From Candidatus Saccharimonadota bacterium (GTDB taxonomy: Bacteria; Patescibacteriota; Saccharimonadia; Saccharimonadales; Saccharimonadaceae): a stretch of 41,149 bases of DNA. The notes under the pieces are model-generated. The model ran no database searches. It saw only the letters and a program-made list of their open reading frames with translations, and had not been told where the DNA came from. The position numbers and the translations under genes were made by a program. The stretch covers positions 1 to 41,149 of the forward strand of contig JAUSMW010000034.1 in assembly GCA_030645815.1 (NCBI GenBank), read 5' to 3'. Below are positions 37,375 to 41,149 of the stretch, one piece after another (the first letter of the stretch is position 1; each line of letters begins with the position of its first letter).

Positions 37375-38232
37375 ATGAAAATCAATAGAATAACAACAGA
37401 TAAAGAAGAATATCTACAGGGGTCATCAAACCTTGATGATTTTCCAAAAAAGTTATATATATTAGGAAATTTATCCGAAAAAAGGCTACCTACAATAGCA
37501 ATTATCGGTTCACGCAAACCCACGCAATACGGCAGGGAGGTAACAGAGAAGATTGCCTTTGAATTAGCTAAAGCCGGCGTGATTGTTGTTAGTGGACTAG
37601 CACTGGGTATAGATAGTATCGCACACCGAGCTGCATTAGAGGCGAGAGGGATAACAATGGCAGTTCTGGCGAACGGGCTGGACACAGTATACCCAGCCAG
37701 CCATAAAGGGCTCGCAAAGCAGATACTAGAAAATGGCGGCGCACTCATCAGCGAATACGAACCGGGCACACCACCTATGCAATATAGATTTCTAGAACGA
37801 AATCGTATAGTTAGCGGTATCGCCGATGGAGTAGTAGTGATAGAAGCAGCAGCCCGGTCAGGCACATTGTCAACAGCAGCACATGCCTTGCGACAGAACA
37901 AAGAAGTCTTTGCCGTACCAGGTAATATAACTAGTCCACAAAGTGCTGGTTGCAACGGCTTGATTCGCCAAGGCGCCATACCAGTAACGAGCACACAGGA
38001 TATATTAGACGTCATCGCACCAAACATAAAGCCAGAACAAACACGATTCGTTCTAGGTGATAACCCTGATGAGGTTACTATATTAGAACTATTACAAACA
38101 GGCCTACGTGATGGCGATGAAATTTTACAGCAATCAAAGATAGACCCGACAGACTTTAACCAAACCTTAACAATGCTAGAGATTAAAGGTATGATCAAGC
38201 CGCTAGGCGGCAATCAGTGGACAATACGTTGA
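37375..38232 (+). CDS. dprA: DNA-processing protein DprA (Smf)
   Basis: This 285-residue protein binds incoming single-stranded DNA and loads RecA in natural transformation. The extended Rossmann fold is clear: IAIIGSRKPTQYGREV, VIVVSGLALGIDSIAHRAAL, TMAVLANGLDTVYPASHK, GALISEYEPGTPPMQYRFLERNRIVSGIA, VVVIEAAARSGTLSTAAHAL and VFAVPGN. The C-terminal ~60 residues form a winged-helix (DEVTILELLQTGLRDGDEILQQ). The N-terminal SAM domain of longer DprA proteins is absent. DprA supports natural competence, which would suit a host-dependent, DNA-scavenging organism. No clear Shine-Dalgarno precedes the ATG. Confidence 0.94.
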   Translation: MKINRITTDKEEYLQGSSNLDDFPKKLYILGNLSEKRLPTIAIIGSRKPTQYGREVTEKIAFELAKAGVIVVSGLALGIDSIAHRAALEARGITMAVLANGLDTVYPASHKGLAKQILENGGALISEYEPGTPPMQYRFLERNRIVSGIADGVVVIEAAARSGTLSTAAHALRQNKEVFAVPGNITSPQSAGCNGLIRQGAIPVTSTQDILDVIAPNIKPEQTRFVLGDNPDEVTILELLQTGLRDGDEILQQSKIDPTDFNQTLTMLEIKGMIKPLGGNQWTIR

Positions 38233-38233
38233 A

Positions 38234-38262
38234 TTGATTTATACATCAAATTAAGGTATAGT
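38234..38262 (+). promoter_or_regulatory. Promoter for the 99-residue membrane protein
   Basis: TTGATT (38234-38239), 17 nt, TATAGT (38257-38262). The leader is about 27 nt with a GGGAGG Shine-Dalgarno. Confidence 0.6.
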
Positions 38263-38295
38263 ATGGAAGTTCTGTAAACAAACAGGGAGGGCGCT

Positions 38296-38595
38296 ATGCC
38301 ACTTTCTTGCATGTTGTTCCTGGTGGGGCTTTCGATAAGCCTTCCAGTGGTACTGCAGCTTGTTCTGCTGTACAAATCACCTGTACTGAGTCTCCTTGTG
38401 GGAGCACTCGGAGTCGCGTCGATGTGTGGTGCATTTGGCGCGTTCTACACGCAGTTCCCAGAACTGTGGAGCGGCTGGCCAAATCTCATGGTCGTCGGTC
38501 TCGGCATTGCAGCCATCGCGGCGTTCATTGCAATCTGTGTGATGGTCGTGACTGCCGTAGACGAAATGACAAAAGACGAAAGCCAAGAGGGTTGA
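38296..38595 (+). CDS. Small three-helix membrane protein, unknown function
   Basis: This 99-residue protein has about three hydrophobic segments, at roughly residues 2-25 (LSCMLFLVGLSISLPVVLQLVLL), 30-50 and 64-86, and an acidic tail (DEMTKDESQEG). A GGGAGG site precedes the ATG. No family is recognised. Its size, helix number and expression signals parallel the protein encoded at 8610-8912, although the charged tail differs. Two strong hairpins follow. Confidence 0.75.
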   Translation: MPLSCMLFLVGLSISLPVVLQLVLLYKSPVLSLLVGALGVASMCGAFGAFYTQFPELWSGWPNLMVVGLGIAAIAAFIAICVMVVTAVDEMTKDESQEG

Positions 38596-38602
38596 ATAAA
38601 AA

Positions 38603-38661
38603 CCACGGGGATGTAGAGCTTGCTCCATCCCCGTGGCCCAAAGCACCAGTTGGTGCTTTTT
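38603..38661 (+). terminator. Tandem hairpins with T tract
   Basis: CCACGGGGATG (38603-38613) pairs with CATCCCCGTGG (38626-38636). AGCACCA-GT-TGGTGCT (38642-38657) is then followed by T5. Confidence 0.85.
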
Positions 38662-38718
38662 AATTTGCATTACTGTTGGCAGTTGTGTTTATATCAAACG
38701 TGACCCAAAGGCCAATAT

Positions 38719-41016
38719 ATGAAAAATTTAGTAATAGTAGAGTCACCAGCCAAAGCTAAAACTATCGAGAAATACCTCGGTAGTGATTTTGTTGTAAAGA
38801 GTTCTATTGGCCACATTCGCGGCTTGCCGAGCAAAAACGGCAGTATCGACGTTGATAATAATTTTGAACCAAAGTTTGAAGTCAGCGCCGATAAGAAAAA
38901 GGTTGTTGCCGAACTCCGCAAAGATGTGAAATCGGCCGACACAGTCTGGCTAGCGTCTGATGAAGACCGCGAAGGGGAAGCAATTGCCTGGCATCTAGCC
39001 GAAACCCTAAAGCTCGATCCTAAAACTACAAGACGTATAGTATTTAACGAAATCACCAAAAAAGCTCTGGACAATGCGGTGGCAAATCCAGGTAACATTA
39101 ATCAAGAACTTGTCGAAGCCCAACAAGCTCGTCAGGCTCTAGATTACCTTGTAGGTTTTGAGCTTTCACCAGTTTTGTGGCGCAAAGTCGGGCCAAAGCT
39201 AAGTGCTGGCCGTGTGCAAAGTGTTGCAGTGCGCTTAATAGTAGAGCGCGAACGCGAGCTCGAGAACTTTACGGCAGAATCTACATTTAAATTAGAAGCA
39301 ATCTTTGCACTAAAAGACGGCAGCGAACTAGTCAGTGAAGCTCCTGTGAAATTTAAATCAGCAGCCGAAGCTGAAAAAGTATTAAGTGAATACGCAAAAA
39401 GCGAATTTAGCGTTGCTGACATCAGTAAAAAACCAGGAACTCGCAACCCGAGCGCACCGTTTACAACCAGTACATTGCAACAAGAGGCCAGCAGCAAGCT
39501 TGGTTTCAGTCCGCGTAACACCATGAGCTTGGCGCAGCGTCTATACGAAGCTGGGCACATTACATATATGCGTACCGACAGCCTAAACATTAGTGGCGAC
39601 GCCCTCAGCGCCATGACTACATATATAAAGAGTGAGTATGGCGAGAATTATCACCAAGTCCGTACGTTCAAGACAAAATCATCTGGCGCCCAGGAAGCTC
39701 ACGAAGCAATCCGCCCAACAAATGTCACAAAATCTATAGCTGGCGCCGATGAACAGCAGAAAAAGCTATATAACCTCATATGGCGACGAGCTTTGGCCAG
39801 CCAAATGGCACCTGCTCAGTTAGAAAAAACTACTATGACAATCAGTGCTAGTGAATCTAGCCAAAACCTCGAAGCAAAGGGTGAAATCGTAGTTTTTGAC
39901 GGTTTTTTGAAAGTCTATGGTCGTTCAGGTGAAGACAAGCTACTGCCGGATATTAACACTGGTGACAACCTGGATTTATTAAAGGCAACCGCAACCGAAA
40001 ACCTATCACGAGGACCAGCCCGCTACACAGAAGCATCTCTAGTGAAAAAACTAGAGGAAATGGGAATTGGCCGTCCGAGCACCTATGCGTCAACTATTGC
40101 CACAGTGCAGACTCGTGGCTATGTAGAGCGTGGTGATGTAGAAGGCATCGAACGTAAAGTGACTGTTTTTACATTAGAAAATGGCAATATAGATAAGACT
40201 GAACCAACTGTCGAATATGGAAAGGACAGCAACAAGCTCGTTCCAACAGATACAGGTAACGTCGTGACAGACTTTTTAGTAAAACACTTTAGCGAAGTTA
40301 TGGAATATGATTTCACTAAAGAGGTAGAAGACCAGTTGGATGAAATCGCTGATGGAAACAAAAAGCGTGTCGAAGTATTGAAAAATTTCTATGGACCCTT
40401 CCATAAATTAGTAGAAAACAGTGCTGATATCTCACGCGCTGATGCATCACAGAGCCGTAGCCTAGGTAACGACCCGAAATCTGGCAAGCCAATCATCGCA
40501 CGCTACGGCCGATATGGTGCTATGTTGCAGCGTGGTGAGGCAGGCGACGATGACAATAAACCTGATTTTGCTCCTATGCCAACAGGGGCCAAGATAGACA
40601 CCGTCACCTTAGAACAAGCCTTGGAAGCTTTTCAATTACCCCGTGTCGTTGGTGAAACCGAGGACGGCAAGGAAATCAAAGCTAACATCGGTCGTTTCGG
40701 ACCATATATAGTAGTCGACAAGCTGTTTGTATCTATCAAACCACTGGACCCACACACAATTACCCTAGAAGAGTCACGTAAATATTACGCCGAAAAGCTG
40801 AAAGCCGAAGCAGAAAAGAATATCGCTGACTTTGGCGATGGCATCAAGGTGTTAAAAGGCCGGTTTGGACCATATATTACAGATGGAACCAAAAATGCAA
40901 AGATACCAAAAGATATCGAGCCAAAATCTATCACCCACGAACAAGCCAAAGAGTTACTAGCCAAAGCGCCTGCTAAAAAAGGTGGTCGCAGACGAGTCAT
41001 CAAAAAGAAATCTTAG
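38719..41016 (+). CDS. topA: DNA topoisomerase I (type IA)
   Basis: This 765-residue enzyme relaxes negative supercoils. The Toprim domain opens it (KNLVIVESPAKAKTIEKYLG, then ASDEDREGEAIAWHL with the DxDxE metal site). The strand-cleaving tyrosine is Y283 in HITYMRTDS. The PSAPFTTSTLQQEA and IGRPSTYASTI motifs are standard. The C-terminal part has Toprim-C repeats (GKPIIARYGRYGAMLQRG, KANIGRFGPYIVVD, LKGRFGPYITDG) in place of zinc fingers; I see no cysteine in the protein. It ends in a Lys/Arg-rich tail (KKGGRRRVIKKKS) that probably binds DNA. The start is ATG 38719 without an obvious Shine-Dalgarno. Confidence 0.96.
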   Translation: MKNLVIVESPAKAKTIEKYLGSDFVVKSSIGHIRGLPSKNGSIDVDNNFEPKFEVSADKKKVVAELRKDVKSADTVWLASDEDREGEAIAWHLAETLKLDPKTTRRIVFNEITKKALDNAVANPGNINQELVEAQQARQALDYLVGFELSPVLWRKVGPKLSAGRVQSVAVRLIVERERELENFTAESTFKLEAIFALKDGSELVSEAPVKFKSAAEAEKVLSEYAKSEFSVADISKKPGTRNPSAPFTTSTLQQEASSKLGFSPRNTMSLAQRLYEAGHITYMRTDSLNISGDALSAMTTYIKSEYGENYHQVRTFKTKSSGAQEAHEAIRPTNVTKSIAGADEQQKKLYNLIWRRALASQMAPAQLEKTTMTISASESSQNLEAKGEIVVFDGFLKVYGRSGEDKLLPDINTGDNLDLLKATATENLSRGPARYTEASLVKKLEEMGIGRPSTYASTIATVQTRGYVERGDVEGIERKVTVFTLENGNIDKTEPTVEYGKDSNKLVPTDTGNVVTDFLVKHFSEVMEYDFTKEVEDQLDEIADGNKKRVEVLKNFYGPFHKLVENSADISRADASQSRSLGNDPKSGKPIIARYGRYGAMLQRGEAGDDDNKPDFAPMPTGAKIDTVTLEQALEAFQLPRVVGETEDGKEIKANIGRFGPYIVVDKLFVSIKPLDPHTITLEESRKYYAEKLKAEAEKNIADFGDGIKVLKGRFGPYITDGTKNAKIPKDIEPKSITHEQAKELLAKAPAKKGGRRRVIKKKS

Positions 41017-41063
41017 CCCTGTAAGGCCAGAAAAAACTACCTCCGTAAATTGCCACGAAACCT

Positions 41064-41093
41064 TTGGCGCGAGAGTCTAATTTGTGCTATAAT
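41064..41093 (+). promoter_or_regulatory. Promoter for a transcript leaving the window
   Basis: TTGGCG (41064-41069), 18 nt, TATAAT (41088-41093), preceded by TGC (extended -10). The last 55 nt are G-rich and hold no visible start of a gene. Confidence 0.5.
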
Positions 41094-41149
41094 TTACTTA
41101 ACACAGGGGTGAGGTGTGTCGTAAAGGGGTAGTAATATAGTAATACAAT

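Noticed and set aside
37368-38213. Long 281-residue antisense ORF opposite dprA
   Set aside because: It mirrors a well-conserved dprA frame and has no promoter or ribosome site; its protein is low-complexity Ser/Ala/Cys-rich.
1-41149. Alternative genetic code (TGA as glycine), as in some other CPR lineages
   Set aside because: TGA ends several genes at the expected place (for example der and gene ends at 8438 and 8912) and conserved proteins show no internal TGA.
1-41149. CRISPR array, prophage or integrated element
   Set aside because: No regularly spaced repeats, integrase, phage structural genes or tRNA-flanking attachment repeats were seen.

Overview
The window looks like part of a small-genome Candidate Phyla Radiation bacterium, most likely Candidatus Saccharibacteria (TM7). 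This is inferred from the kinds of genes present: a sortase, simple two-component pairs, many GT4 glycosyltransferases, small membrane proteins, DUF3048, DprA, and no biosynthetic operons. It was not tested against a database. The code is standard: TGA is used as a stop, and both tRNAs have encoded CCA ends. There is no CRISPR array, prophage, integrase or insertion sequence.

Layout. 1-1.9 kb: the end of ribonucleotide reductase alpha, a separate 57-residue ORF carrying the redox CxxC tail, and a class Ic-like beta subunit. 1.9-2.5 kb: a promoter-driven, heavily folded RNA of about 560 nt with a terminator. 2.5-8.4 kb: four GT4 glycosyltransferases, an alpha/beta hydrolase and a hexapeptide-repeat protein, probably for envelope glycolipid or glycan. 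8.5-11.1 kb: a small membrane protein, smpB, a pyruvyltransferase-like protein and a four-helix membrane protein. 11.2-13.6 kb: a second orphan structured RNA, then a transglutaminase-like protein and a 56-residue peptide gene. 13.6-17.5 kb: tsaC, exonuclease III, a guanylate-kinase-like protein, two Nudix genes, a degenerate NAD(P)HX-dehydratase-like protein and tRNA-Leu(CAA). 17.5-21.2 kb: sortase and two anchored surface proteins. 21.2-25 kb: a 122-residue protein framed by a 17-bp inverted repeat, gltX, a cassette of three diverged paralogues, and a small exported protein. 25-33.4 kb: DUF3048, two histidine kinase/response regulator pairs, a PfkB kinase, tRNA-Glu(CTC) and an RsuA-type pseudouridine synthase. 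33.4-41.1 kb: small exported proteins, der-pth, a third structured RNA on the minus strand, dprA and topA.

The strongest window-wide pattern is two gene architectures. Most core genes have a -10 box, often extended TGnTAtaaT, ending 6-11 nt before the start codon, so their mRNAs should be leaderless or nearly so. Small accessory genes and the three RNAs instead have TTGACA-N17-TAnnnT promoters. The small genes also have 30-100 nt leaders, a Shine-Dalgarno and strong 3' hairpins, often two in tandem. This pattern fixed several start codons (4911, 6918, 6940, 8998, 25061, 28096).

The best candidates for undescribed biology are the split ribonucleotide reductase alpha subunit, the three orphan structured RNAs, the leaderless/Shine-Dalgarno dichotomy, and the transglutaminase-like plus peptide pair. 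All functions are read from motifs by eye; no search or folding program was run.
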